The notes under the pieces: generated by a model | The model's database searches: none | What the model saw: only the letters and a program-made list of their open reading frames with translations | What the model was told of the DNA's origin: nothing | In this document: in pieces, positions 33,386 to 42,260 of the stretch | Numbering within the stretch: the stretch's first letter is position 1 | How the letters are laid out: each line of letters starts with the position of its first letter | Program-made: the position numbers and the translations under genes | Assembly: GCF_030758295.1 (NCBI RefSeq) | Contig: NZ_CP132335.1 | Coordinates: 558,001-622,000, forward strand | Length of the DNA stretch: 64,000 nucleotides | DNA from: Pararhizobium sp. IMCC21322 | Lineage (GTDB): Bacteria; Pseudomonadota; Alphaproteobacteria; Rhizobiales; GCA-2746425 | Direction: 5' to 3'

Positions 33386-34226
33386 GGGTCCGGACTCTTT
33401 ACAGCCACCATACCACGGATGCGATGAGGCACAGTGCAGCCATATAGGTTTTGAGTTTTCGGTCATAGCGGGTTGCTATTCGTCGGAAATCCTTGAAGCG
33501 ATTGAAGGTGCGTTCGATGATGTTTCGCTCACGGTAGAGTTTCCTGTCGTAGTGATATTGGATTTTGCGATTTGAGCGTGGCGGAATGACTGGAATAGTG
33601 CCACGGGACGTCAGCCAATCACGAAATGCCGTGCTGTCATAGCCCTTGTCAGCGATAAGATGTGTTGCAGGTGGCATGGCTGCCAGACATTGATGCGCTG
33701 CCTTGTGATCACTGGTGTTTCCTGGAGTTATCGCCAGAACACACGGCCTTCCACGTCCATCGGTCACGCAGTGGATTTTGGTCGTTCTTCCGCCTTTTGA
33801 TAAGCCGATACCATGAGCCAAGGCCCCCCTTTTGCACCACTTGAAGAGCGGTGCGCCTTGACGATTGTACTATCGATCATGAGCCTGTCCGGAACATCTT
33901 CACGCCCCGCAAGTGCGGAGAAAATATCTTCCCATATGCCGCGTTCTGCCCAGCGTTGGAACCGATTATACAGGGTTTTCCTGGGACCGTAATCAGCAGG
34001 AGCGTCCACCCACCGACCGCCGGAGCGGATGACATGGACAATGCCACTCAAAACACGGCGATCATCAACACGTTTCAAGCCACGTGTGTTGCTTGGCAAT
34101 AGTGGTTCAATACGAGCCCATTGTGCATCGGAAAACCAAAACAAATCAGACATTTGCAATCCTCCAAAAAAGGGGATTGAATCACATAACAAAACAATTG
34201 GGAATCCCGTTAAAGGGTCTGGACCC
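33386..34226 (-). mobile_element. IS5-family (IS427-group-like) insertion sequence, copy 2
   Basis: Same 841 bp, same orientation and apparently the same sequence as copy 1, exactly 30507 bases away. TA duplicates flank it at 33384-33385 and 34227-34228. It lies between selO and the second MsrA-like gene and seems not to break a gene, but it may separate the latter from an upstream promoter. Confidence 0.93.
33399..34153 (-). CDS. IS5-family transposase made by -1 frameshifting, copy 2
   Basis: Identical to copy 1: frame A from ATG 34153 to 33764, frame B down to 33399, joined at A-AAA-GGG. The catalytic Asp, Asp and Glu (IDSTIV, DKGYDS, IIERTFNRF) are intact. Confidence 0.9.
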
Positions 34227-34322
34227 TAAGACATGACACGGTACCATGGCCGCCATGAAACGTAAGGTCTTAGGTAAACCCTGCTCGCTTAACGGCGGCA
34301 ATCTGATAATTGGAGCTGTGTT

Positions 34323-34844
34323 TTGAGCAACGCGCGCATTGGGTTTGGTGGGGGGTGTCATTGGTGCACCGAAGCTGTTTTCAATGCCTTGCGGGGTGTC
34401 GAACAGGTGTCACAGGGTTTCATAAAATCAGACCCGCCCCATGACAGCTTCTCTGAAGCTGTTTTGGTTGATTACAAGCCTGCCGAAATTCCGTTGGAGG
34501 TTCTGATCGAGGTCCATTTACGCACACATTCAAGCACCTCGAACCACAAGATGCGCGGAAAATACCGAAGCGCGGTCTATACATTTTCAAACGAGCAGTC
34601 GGCGGCAACCCAAGACGCGCTCACCAAACTTCAAGGCGCATTTGATTTGAAGCTGGTGACGCAGGTGCTGCAGCATGTTGCGTTCAGGGCGTCTGATGAC
34701 CAGTTTGCAAACTATCAGGAAAAAAATGCCGATGGACCTTTTTGCGAGCGCTACATTGATCCAAAACTCGACCTGCTGAGGGACAAGTACGGGGATTGGA
34801 TTAAAGCTGGCGCAAGCCGTGCCATTCCCCGGCGACAAGCATGA
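34323..34844 (+). CDS. Second MsrA-like methionine sulfoxide reductase
   Basis: 173 residues of the MsrA family with the active site FGGGCHWCTEAVFNALRGV, where the usual Phe of GCFWCTE is His. HSSTSNHKMRGKYRSAVY matches the MsrA core, and the C-terminus lacks a resolving-Cys tail. The start is TTG, with GGAG upstream at a good distance. It diverges from the canonical MsrA at 30732, so it may have a different substrate or recycling partner. It lies 96 bases beyond the IS. Confidence 0.8.
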   Translation: MSNARIGFGGGCHWCTEAVFNALRGVEQVSQGFIKSDPPHDSFSEAVLVDYKPAEIPLEVLIEVHLRTHSSTSNHKMRGKYRSAVYTFSNEQSAATQDALTKLQGAFDLKLVTQVLQHVAFRASDDQFANYQEKNADGPFCERYIDPKLDLLRDKYGDWIKAGASRAIPRRQA

Positions 34845-34907
34845 CGAGAGCCGAATTGCTTGAACAGTGCAGTTTGGGCATTCTGTTTGGCCTGCCAGTT
34901 GCACATC

Positions 34908-35186
34908 TCACAAGTCTCTTTCGCTTCCCGTGTCCATGACTTCGGCAGCCTTAAAACTTGGTAGTGCTTTCATGCGCTCATAGTAGTTTTCGAGCGCTGT
35001 CCTTCGCCACCAATCTTGAAGCTTGTGCATCTTGAACCGTGCCAGCACGGCCGTCGCGAAGCAGTCGGCGAGGGAATAAGTTGGACCAGCAAGGAACTGT
35101 TGCGACTCCAAAGCTTCGGACATGCGCAAGATAAGGGCCTTGGTCGAGGCTAGATGCCCTTCAATTTCATCGGGCTTACGCAGCAG
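34908..35186 (-). pseudogene. Glutathione S-transferase C-terminal fragment
   Basis: About 92 residues of a GST C-terminal helical domain (ALILRMSEALESQQFLAGPTYSLADCFATAVLARF, ending LPSFKAAEVMDTGSE). Stop codons precede it and the N-terminal thioredoxin-fold half is absent, so this is the remnant of a broken gene. Confidence 0.7.
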
Positions 35187-35316
35187 TTATTAAACCATCC
35201 GCTAAGGGCTGCTTTTGCCAGCGGCATTTTCGGCGTCACACACGCGTTTAAACGCCCATTTGTCAGCTCGGTCTAAAAAGAGTTGCTGGTGAAGTTTCGC
35301 TGGGCTCGGTTTCAGG

Positions 35317-36072
35317 TCACATCATGAGCGCTTTGTTCACGAGGGCTGCTTTGCCATTGTATTTCGATACATCGACACCACGCTCTCCAAGGGCCTCGCT
35401 GAGTTCAGTTTCCGTCAGAGCCTCAATGGCCTCTGTGGTCATTTTCAGAAAATTGATCTTGCGGTTTATCGGCGGATTGGTTGCACCGAACACACTGCGG
35501 TTTTCGAACGCAAACTCCTGAGAATACTTGCTCATGAAATGGGTCAGGAACGTATTGATGCTGAGACGAATTCGCGGGTCTTCGGTCATATGCTGCGTTG
35601 AGTCATCAAGCGTGTCGACCATCAACTTCGACCAACGCTTTGCCCCCTTTTCATTCATCAACTGGATCGCATTGTGGGTGTGGTGAAAGTTCAGCCTAAA
35701 TTCTGCGCCGTGGTAGTAGGGGCCGCCACCCATCACATCGATCCACATCGAAGCCTGTGTATTTACGTGGTGGCCAATACCCCCAACACGAGCAAAGACG
35801 GACGTAAACCAGTCCTCATCAGCAAACACCCGTTCGTAAAAATTTGTGACGATATGAACGATGGGGTCCTGCCCGAGCACCGAATAAAGCTGCCAAAACT
35901 GAACAGGTTTGGTCCGGTCGTTTGAAGCGTCAAGCGAAACAATTTGCTCCATCCTGTGAGCATCCCTTGGAAGCTGCTTTTTTATGATAGCTGCCGATAT
36001 GTAGTCGCGTTGAATCTTTTCGGACATGTACCCATGTCGCGTCGGATGTTTCGGATAAACGGATTTCGTCAC
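35317..36072 (-). CDS. Truncated-haemoglobin-like globin with extra tail
   Basis: 251 residues, start GTG at 36072 with AAGGA upstream (an ATG 15 codons in is possible). The central ~130 residues are a truncated globin: VTNFYERVFADEDWFTSVFARVGG, HHVNTQASMWIDVMGGGPYYHGAEFRLNFHHTHNAI, EKGAKRWSKLM. Such globins bind haem and O2 or NO. Beyond the globin end a tail of about 45 residues (LTETELSEALGERGVDVSKYNGKAAL) looks like a SAP-type helix-extended-helix motif, unusual for a globin. Family assignment good, function inferred as NO/O2 handling. Confidence 0.75.
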   Translation of the reverse strand: MTKSVYPKHPTRHGYMSEKIQRDYISAAIIKKQLPRDAHRMEQIVSLDASNDRTKPVQFWQLYSVLGQDPIVHIVTNFYERVFADEDWFTSVFARVGGIGHHVNTQASMWIDVMGGGPYYHGAEFRLNFHHTHNAIQLMNEKGAKRWSKLMVDTLDDSTQHMTEDPRIRLSINTFLTHFMSKYSQEFAFENRSVFGATNPPINRKINFLKMTTEAIEALTETELSEALGERGVDVSKYNGKAALVNKALMM

Positions 36073-36290
36073 AAATTAAGTCCTTCGCGCAAACGGATAG
36101 TCATACCAATGTCACTTCTGGATCGTGTCTTGGGTTATGACGTGCAGTTCGCACAGATTTGTACGCAGCGCAGTTTTTTCAAGAGCGTTGTTGCATGGGT
36201 TGATTTTCGTAGAACGGGTTTCTGAGGCGATAAGCGGTCTTTGGTTATTGGCAAAACAAGGTCAAGATTGTCCGTGAGCGTGCTGAATTG

Positions 36291-37301
36291 CTAGGCCGGT
36301 CCGGATGCACCCGTAATGTCTCTCAGTGCTTGGGCCGATATTTCAAAGGACTTTAGCCTCGCGGCGTGATCGTGGATCATACCCGTCACCATTATCTCGT
36401 CTGGCTGGTACCTGGCAGTCAAAGCGCCAAGTTCTCGGCGCACCGTTTCGGGACTGCCGGTTGCCGAACAGGAAAGCGCCTGTTTGACTTGCGCCATCAC
36501 AGGCGCCGGAATCTCTGCTGATGGCTCCGCAACAGGACGCGGGAGCAGGCCCGGTCGCCCGGTACGCAAACGAGCGAAAGCCAGAAGTTGGGAAGAGCGC
36601 AAATAAGAAGCCTCTTCATCGGTTTCAGCTGCACAAACACCTGCGGCCATCATGAAGTACGGCTTGGTAAGCCACTGTGATGGACGGAATGTTGTTCGAT
36701 AGGTCGCAATCGCGTCCTCGAGCATTGCAGGCGCGAAATGTGAGGCAAACGCATAGGGTAACCCAAGGTGGGCAGCCAGTTGCGCGCCATATAGGCTGGA
36801 GCCGAGCACCCAAACCGGAACATGTGTGCCTTGACCGGGGATGGCACTTATCCGCGCGCCTTCGGACGCGTCATCAAAGTAGGACAGTAATTCCACCACG
36901 TCCTGCGGGAAATTGTCATTTGCTTCCATATGCCGTCGGAGTGCGTGCGCAGTCGCTCCGTCGGTTCCAGGAGCCCGGCCGAGTCCGAGATCAATGCGCC
37001 CAGGATGGAGCGTGGCAAGGGTTCCAAACTGCTCGGCAATCACCAAAGGCGCATGGTTGGGTAACATGATGCCCCCGGCACCGACGCGAATGGTCTTTGT
37101 GCCCGCCGCAACGTGGCCGATTACAATCGAAGTTGCTGCACTGGCGATGCCCGGCATGTTGTGATGCTCCGCCAGCCAATAACGGTGATACCCGTTTGCC
37201 TCGGCATGGCGCGCAAGGTCGAGTGTATTGCGCAAAGCTTCAGCGGCTGATCCGCCTTCGGGGATCGGCGACAAGTCGAGTAGAGAGAATTTGTGCAACA
37301 C
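36291..37301 (-). CDS. LLM-class flavin-dependent oxidoreductase
   Basis: A 336-residue luciferase-like monooxygenase of the YhbW/MsnO8 subgroup: [82 protein letters not shown]. These TIM-barrel enzymes use reduced FMN and O2; the substrate is unknown. Probable GTG start (GTG-TTG-CAC) after GGAG. It is transcribed alone. Confidence 0.88.
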   Translation of the reverse strand: MLHKFSLLDLSPIPEGGSAAEALRNTLDLARHAEANGYHRYWLAEHHNMPGIASAATSIVIGHVAAGTKTIRVGAGGIMLPNHAPLVIAEQFGTLATLHPGRIDLGLGRAPGTDGATAHALRRHMEANDNFPQDVVELLSYFDDASEGARISAIPGQGTHVPVWVLGSSLYGAQLAAHLGLPYAFASHFAPAMLEDAIATYRTTFRPSQWLTKPYFMMAAGVCAAETDEEASYLRSSQLLAFARLRTGRPGLLPRPVAEPSAEIPAPVMAQVKQALSCSATGSPETVRRELGALTARYQPDEIMVTGMIHDHAARLKSFEISAQALRDITGASGPA

Positions 37302-37395
37302 CAGACTCCATGATTGGTCAGAGCCTATATAGGTTAGTATTGAGCTCGCTGTAATGTCTTGACTTCATACAGGCCATGCTTGCCGGCAATTTGGC

Positions 37396-38370
37396 TCAAG
37401 ATGCTGCCGGGCTGACACGCCTCAGCTTCTGAAACCTTCGAGCTGGAGCAGGCATCTCGCGATCCGGAAAGACTTGGCCCCAATCAGCATCAACGACATC
37501 GCCAACGTAGAGATCTCCTTTGCTGTCATAAGCGATGCTATGGGGGGAAAGAAATTGGCCTGGCTCCAGGCCCGGCCCAGTCTTTGCGTCGAGGCGCGAC
37601 AGCACGTTGCTCTGCTGGTCAAAAATACTGACAAACGGTCCAATATTTGGAAATTCCCGGTTCACCTTCAGATACGAAGCCAACTCACCTACAATACAAT
37701 CCGGACAACTACCGGGCGCGATGGCCAATCCGCTGGGACGGTGCATGTTGTTGATTTGCGTTTCAAATCGACCGTCTTCATCGAAAATCTGAATGCGAGA
37801 ATTTTCCCTGTCGGCGACATAGATCCAGCCGTCGGCATCGCAGCAGATGTTGTGAGGAAGATTAAACTCTCCGGGACCCGTTCCGGGCGTGCCCCAACTT
37901 TTAAGCAGCCTGCCACTGGCGTCGAACTTGTGAATGCACGCGTTCTGATAGCCATCGGACACGAATATATCGCCGGAAGGCGAGACAGCCGAATGGGTGC
38001 ATTTGCAAAACGGCTTGCCGCTCATGAAGCCAGAGCTAATACCCGCCGTTCCAATTTCCAAAAGAAGCTTACCATCGAGGCTGAACTTCCGAACCGTATG
38101 GTCGAAATTATCCGTTAGATAGATACATTGGTCAGGCCCGATGCTGGCGCCGTGCGGGTTCGCAAAGGCACCATGCCCCCAGGTCGACAACACATCTCCG
38201 TTTTGACTCAGGACAACGACCGGGTGGCTGCCCCGGTTGAACAGGTAAACTCTGTCTTTGTCGTCCACGGCGATCCCTGCGACATCGCCCAACGCCACCT
38301 CCGGTGGCAAATGCGCCCAGTCCGGCAGGGGTTCGTATGAGTAATCACCTTTGCCCAGGATTTCGTTCAT
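37396..38370 (-). CDS. NHL-repeat propeller (peptidyl-alpha-hydroxyglycine lyase-like)
   Basis: 324 residues of a six-bladed NHL propeller with repeated units such as FANPHGASIGPDQCIYLTD, THSAVSPSGDIFVSDGYQNACIHKFD, FNLPHNICCDADGWIYVADRENSRIQIFDEDG and LSPHSIAYDSKGDLYVGD. The pattern matches bacterial homologues of the peptidylglycine alpha-amidating lyase domain, whose substrate in bacteria is not known. There is no signal peptide. It starts 20 bases after the histidine phosphatase gene and is probably co-transcribed with it. Confidence 0.78.
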   Translation of the reverse strand: MNEILGKGDYSYEPLPDWAHLPPEVALGDVAGIAVDDKDRVYLFNRGSHPVVVLSQNGDVLSTWGHGAFANPHGASIGPDQCIYLTDNFDHTVRKFSLDGKLLLEIGTAGISSGFMSGKPFCKCTHSAVSPSGDIFVSDGYQNACIHKFDASGRLLKSWGTPGTGPGEFNLPHNICCDADGWIYVADRENSRIQIFDEDGRFETQINNMHRPSGLAIAPGSCPDCIVGELASYLKVNREFPNIGPFVSIFDQQSNVLSRLDAKTGPGLEPGQFLSPHSIAYDSKGDLYVGDVVDADWGQVFPDREMPAPARRFQKLRRVSPAAS

Positions 38371-38390
38371 ATATTCCTCTTGGTCGCGAA

Positions 38391-38933
38391 TTAATTGGGG
38401 TATTCGCGGATTTCACAGTTTTCCATCGAGAATCCCGCCAGTTCCTTGAAGGCGTCTCCATGGCCGACCACTGCCAGTTGAATGTCTGCCATCTGGTTAA
38501 GTTCCAACGCGAATTTTCTAATGCGTTGTTGGAAAACATCCCTTGGCTCGACCGGCACGCCATTCTCGTTCGTTGGTCCCTGATGCCACCATATCTCGTC
38601 CAAATGGTCAAAAGACAGGTCGGAGAATTCCATCTGCAGAGCGCCTGGAGCGCGGCCCATATCGCAACTGTGGCTTAGAAGCTCACGGTGGCCTGCCTGC
38701 ACGCTTATTGGCGCAATACCCTGGAAAATTGTCAGGGCTGTCTGGATGGCGCGGCTCAATGGTGAGGTTATGACTTGCTGAATTCCAAGCTCCCTGATTG
38801 CGATCCTTGCTTGTTCCGCCTGCATGCGCCCTTTCTCCGTTAGTGGCGCATCAAAAATCATCGGGTCCGCCGCGCCTTCATTGTGCGCAGCATTGAATTC
38901 CGATTGGCCATGCCGGATTAGATAGACGGTCAT
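38391..38933 (-). CDS. Histidine phosphatase family protein
   Basis: 180 residues with the phosphoglycerate-mutase-like motif VYLIRHGQSEFNA carrying the catalytic His at residue 8, SPLSRAIQTAL, and the second His in AVVGHGDAFKEL. A cytoplasmic phosphatase whose substrate cannot be told from sequence. Upstream lies an 8-bp triplicate repeat. Confidence 0.85.
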   Translation of the reverse strand: MTVYLIRHGQSEFNAAHNEGAADPMIFDAPLTEKGRMQAEQARIAIRELGIQQVITSPLSRAIQTALTIFQGIAPISVQAGHRELLSHSCDMGRAPGALQMEFSDLSFDHLDEIWWHQGPTNENGVPVEPRDVFQQRIRKFALELNQMADIQLAVVGHGDAFKELAGFSMENCEIREYPN

Positions 38934-39013
38934 TTGTTTTCCTGTACCAGAAATTAGAAGGATATTTCACACTGGCATAAAGCGATTGAAGAAACGTCAG
39001 TCTCATTGAGCAT

Positions 39014-39041
39014 CTGACCAGCTGACCAGCTGACCAGCTGA
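39014..39041 (+). repeat. Tandem repeat CTGACCAG x3.5
   Basis: Three perfect CTGACCAG units plus CTGA, in the intergenic region upstream of the histidine phosphatase gene. Each junction forms a CAGCTG palindrome. Could be a slippage hotspot. Confidence 0.8.
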
Positions 39042-39120
39042 ATTGATCGGATCCTTTCAAAGAGAGTAGCAGACCAAAGAACTTTGGCAGCTGTAGTGAC
39101 GTTTTTCAGGGCTAAAAATC

Positions 39121-40113
39121 CTAGATCGGCGCGTGCCAATCCACCGTCAGGGGCGCGGTTGAACCTCGCTCAATCAGCACGTTCGGGATCAGCAGGCGCA
39201 TGGGCGCGAGTTTTTGCGAGGGGTGTCTTAAGCGGGTGTCGAGGCGTCGCACGGCTGCCCGTCCAAATTCCTGTGCCTTGATTTTGACAGTGGTCAGGGT
39301 CGGGGTAACCTGAAGGGCGGGGCTGAAATCTCCGAAACCGACAACCGAAACATCACGCGGAATGCGCCAGCCGCGTGACAGGATGTCAGAATAGGCGGTG
39401 ATGGCCAGCCCGTCGTGACCGCAGAAAAAAGCCGTTGGGTGGCCACCCTCAGCCAGAATTCGGTCAAGTCCCTGGGTAAACGTCGTGTCGCCACCCCATG
39501 TCACGTCATAGCAGGTCATGCCAGGTGTCGCCTCGACCACCTCCTGCAGGCCGAGCAGACGTTCCCGCCGACCGCGCAAATCAATGTCGCCATGGACAAA
39601 GACAATCTCGCGGTGGCCCAGATCATAAAGATAAGTGCCAATGGCGATGCCGGCCTCACGGTCAGTGCCGCCGACGAGATCAACCTGTTCCAACGGATCA
39701 GCCCAACCAGACCGCACAACGGGTTTGGCGCTGTTCATGATCTGCGCCAGCGAGGGTTTGTGCTGCACATTGACTGAGAAAATGGCGTCGCAGCCGTCAA
39801 TGAACTTTTTGAGATCGCCGTCTCCAGCGGTCCAGTGGGCACGGATCGTATAGCCAAGGCGCGCCGCCTCGCTTTGCAGGCCGTTTTGAATCTGGACGTT
39901 CATTTCCCCGTTGGCATGATCCTCGACATCAAAAACCGCACCGATTGTGAAGGTGTTGCGCGTCGGTCGGTTGTACCCAAGGTTTGTTGCGGCCTCGATC
40001 ACACGGGCGCGGGTGGACTCGCTGACGCCCTGTTTGCCGGACAGCGCGCGGGAAACAGCGAACTTGGACAGACCGGTTTGTTCGGCAATGATTCGGAGGG
40101 TGATTTTACTCAT
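39121..40113 (-). CDS. LacI-family transcriptional repressor
   Basis: 330 residues starting at ATG 40113, which places the HTH at the N-terminus (ITLRIIAEQTGLSKFAVSRALSGKQGVSESTRARVIEAATNLGY). The rest is the periplasmic-binding-like sugar-sensing domain (GWADPLEQVDLVGGTDREAG, FFCGHDGLAITAYSDILSRGWRIP). Divergent from the binding-protein gene of the glycan locus, it presumably represses that locus until a sugar ligand binds. Confidence 0.92.
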   Translation of the reverse strand: MSKITLRIIAEQTGLSKFAVSRALSGKQGVSESTRARVIEAATNLGYNRPTRNTFTIGAVFDVEDHANGEMNVQIQNGLQSEAARLGYTIRAHWTAGDGDLKKFIDGCDAIFSVNVQHKPSLAQIMNSAKPVVRSGWADPLEQVDLVGGTDREAGIAIGTYLYDLGHREIVFVHGDIDLRGRRERLLGLQEVVEATPGMTCYDVTWGGDTTFTQGLDRILAEGGHPTAFFCGHDGLAITAYSDILSRGWRIPRDVSVVGFGDFSPALQVTPTLTTVKIKAQEFGRAAVRRLDTRLRHPSQKLAPMRLLIPNVLIERGSTAPLTVDWHAPI

Positions 40114-40209
40114 TCGGGCCTCATGGTTTTGCCGCAATGCGGCGGGTTTGGGTCAACTTTTTGAGTCCCGACGGTCGCGCAGTGTTTGCTAACATGGAAA
40201 CTTTTCTTT

Positions 40210-40226
40210 TACATAACGCTTTACCT
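40210..40226 (+). promoter_or_regulatory. Possible LacI-type operator
   Basis: On the complementary strand the sequence contains AAGCGTTA, close to the AAnCGnTT core common to LacI-family operators, in the divergent region between the lacI-like gene and the transporter gene. Symmetry of the outer bases is poor. Confidence 0.3.
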
Positions 40227-40290
40227 AACGATATTCGATGTATGATGCTATGGGGGAACCAAAAAATTGTTTTGTTCTGGGAGGGACAGC

Positions 40291-42183
40291 ATGAACAGGA
40301 TTGGCAGACGTAGCTTTATTATTTCCACTACGGCCCTTGCCGGGGTCGCATTGAGCGGCATTCCGGCATTTGCACAAGAGGTTGATTTACCGCCCCAAGA
40401 CGCAAGATTGCCCGAAAATCCGCTGGTTATAACACCAACGGACCGGCCGGGCGCGCAGGGCGGCACCTGGAACCACGCACTTGTTGGTGGTGGATCCTTG
40501 TCGATGCTGATCCGCTATCAGGGCTATGAGCCACTGGTGCGTTTTACTCCGGACTGGTCTGGTCTGGAGGCTAACGTTGCAGAAAGTTATGAAGTCAACG
40601 CGGATTCAACGGTTTACACATTCCATTTGCGCAAGGGGCATAAATGGTCAGATGGCGAACCTTATACGACTGAAGACATCCGGTTTTGGTATGAAGACAT
40701 TTTTCAGGATCCCGAGGCCCCGTCGACCAAAGGCCAGAGCTATTGGCAGGCCAACGGCGAAGTTGCGAAAATAGAGATTGTCGATGAAACGACCTTCCGC
40801 GTTATCTTCGCTTCGCCCAATGGTTTTTTTGCGCAGGGTCTTGCATGGGCCAACCAGGATCAGCTGACAAAAGCGCCTGCCCATTATCTCAAGCAGTTTC
40901 ATATACGGTATAATCCCAAAGCCAATGAACTGGCGCAGGAACGGGGGTTTGAAAGCTGGGTTGCGCTGTTCGGACGTGAGCACGGTCTGGATGAGGACAA
41001 TGTCTATTTCCAGAACTCGGCCCGTCCGACCCTGAATGCCTGGAAATTCACATCAGCACCGGGCGAAGATACCGAGCGTGCCATTGCCAAGCGCAACCCT
41101 TATTACCACAAGGTCGATACCGAGGGCACACAGCTGCCATATTTCGATCAGGTGGTTTATCAGATGGTCGCTGATCCGGAGGTTCTGTTGTTGAAGACCC
41201 TTCAGGGTGAAATCGACATGATGGACCAATATATCGCCACTCCGGCAAACAAGCCGGTGTTGTTCGACGGTAAGCAGGACGGGGACTATGATTTCTATTC
41301 GCTGCAAGAAACCGCTGCGAATGTCATGGTGTTCCAGTTGAACCTGAACCACACTGATGCGGTCAAGAACGAGCTTTATAACAATATCGAGTTCCGTCAG
41401 GCGCTATCGGTTGCCATTAACCGGCAGGATCTCATTGATGCTGTGTTCGTGGGGCAGGGCAAGCCAGCGCAGCCTTCGATCAACGACAGCGATCCGCTTT
41501 ATAATGAACGGCTGGCGACGCAGTTTACCCAGTACGATCCCGATCTGGCCAATGAGATGCTCGATGCCATCGTGCCTGAGCGGGATGGGGACGGCTATCG
41601 CCTTGATCCATCGGGGCGGCGCCTGTCGATTCTGTTTGAGATTGATCAGGTACGGTCGACATTTATCGACATGTTTGAATTGGCAATCCCGATGTTTCAG
41701 GCTGTGGGCATTGATGCGCAAATCCGCACAATGGACCGCTCCCTTTGGGAAACCCGGGTGCGCAATGGCCGCGATTTCGACGCCTCGGCCCACCAGTTCG
41801 GCGCTAATGGCGGAATCGCGGCGATGCTCGATCCGCGTTATTTTGTGCCTTACAACAGCAACTCGATCTATGCGCCGGGCTGGTCGCTCTACTTCGGTTC
41901 GCCCGACAATCCCGATGCGATTGAACCGCCGCAGGAGATCAAGGATCAGCAACAGCGCTACCGCGAGTTGCTGGCCACGGGTGATCTGGCAGAGCAGCAG
42001 GCCAAGATGGCCGAGATACTCGAGGCCGCTGCCGATCAGTTCCTTGTCTTTGGCGTGTCACTGCCGCCAAACGGATACGGGGTGGTCAAGAATGACATGG
42101 TCAACACCATGCCGGTCATGCCCAACAGCTTTGGATGGCCAACACCGGCGCCATCGAGGCCGGAGCAGTTCTTCAAGAACTGA
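40291..42183 (+). CDS. ABC transporter solute-binding protein, family 5 (large)
   Basis: 630 residues, exported by a Tat-like signal (RRSFIISTTALAGVALSG, cut near AFAQE). The body is the peptide/nickel/oligosaccharide SBP fold: YEPLVRFTPDWSGLEANVAESYEVN, HLRKGHKWSDGEPYTTEDI. It is about 100 residues longer than OppA/DppA, as in relatives that bind large oligosaccharides. Start at 40291 after GGGAGGGA. First gene of the glycan locus, followed by a terminator-like hairpin that would make it more abundant than the downstream products. Confidence 0.9.
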   Translation: MNRIGRRSFIISTTALAGVALSGIPAFAQEVDLPPQDARLPENPLVITPTDRPGAQGGTWNHALVGGGSLSMLIRYQGYEPLVRFTPDWSGLEANVAESYEVNADSTVYTFHLRKGHKWSDGEPYTTEDIRFWYEDIFQDPEAPSTKGQSYWQANGEVAKIEIVDETTFRVIFASPNGFFAQGLAWANQDQLTKAPAHYLKQFHIRYNPKANELAQERGFESWVALFGREHGLDEDNVYFQNSARPTLNAWKFTSAPGEDTERAIAKRNPYYHKVDTEGTQLPYFDQVVYQMVADPEVLLLKTLQGEIDMMDQYIATPANKPVLFDGKQDGDYDFYSLQETAANVMVFQLNLNHTDAVKNELYNNIEFRQALSVAINRQDLIDAVFVGQGKPAQPSINDSDPLYNERLATQFTQYDPDLANEMLDAIVPERDGDGYRLDPSGRRLSILFEIDQVRSTFIDMFELAIPMFQAVGIDAQIRTMDRSLWETRVRNGRDFDASAHQFGANGGIAAMLDPRYFVPYNSNSIYAPGWSLYFGSPDNPDAIEPPQEIKDQQQRYRELLATGDLAEQQAKMAEILEAAADQFLVFGVSLPPNGYGVVKNDMVNTMPVMPNSFGWPTPAPSRPEQFFKN

Positions 42184-42198
42184 TTCTTTGACACCAAT

Positions 42199-42239
42199 GT
42201 GTGGCCCGTTGGGACGAAACCGGGCCGCACCCTTTTTTT
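42199..42239 (+). terminator. Rho-independent terminator/attenuator after the SBP gene
   Basis: Stem GTGTGGCCCG / CGGGCCGCAC (10 bp, one G-T) with a 12-base loop, followed by CC and seven T. It lies 15 bases after the SBP stop, between the first and second genes of the transport/hydrolase operon. Confidence 0.85.
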
Positions 42240-42260
42240 CTCTGGAATTGAGAGTATGAC

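Noticed and set aside
2879-34226. Composite transposon bounded by the two IS copies
   Set aside because: Each copy has its own TA duplicate and the interval contains attR and ordinary genes, so two separate insertions explain the data better.
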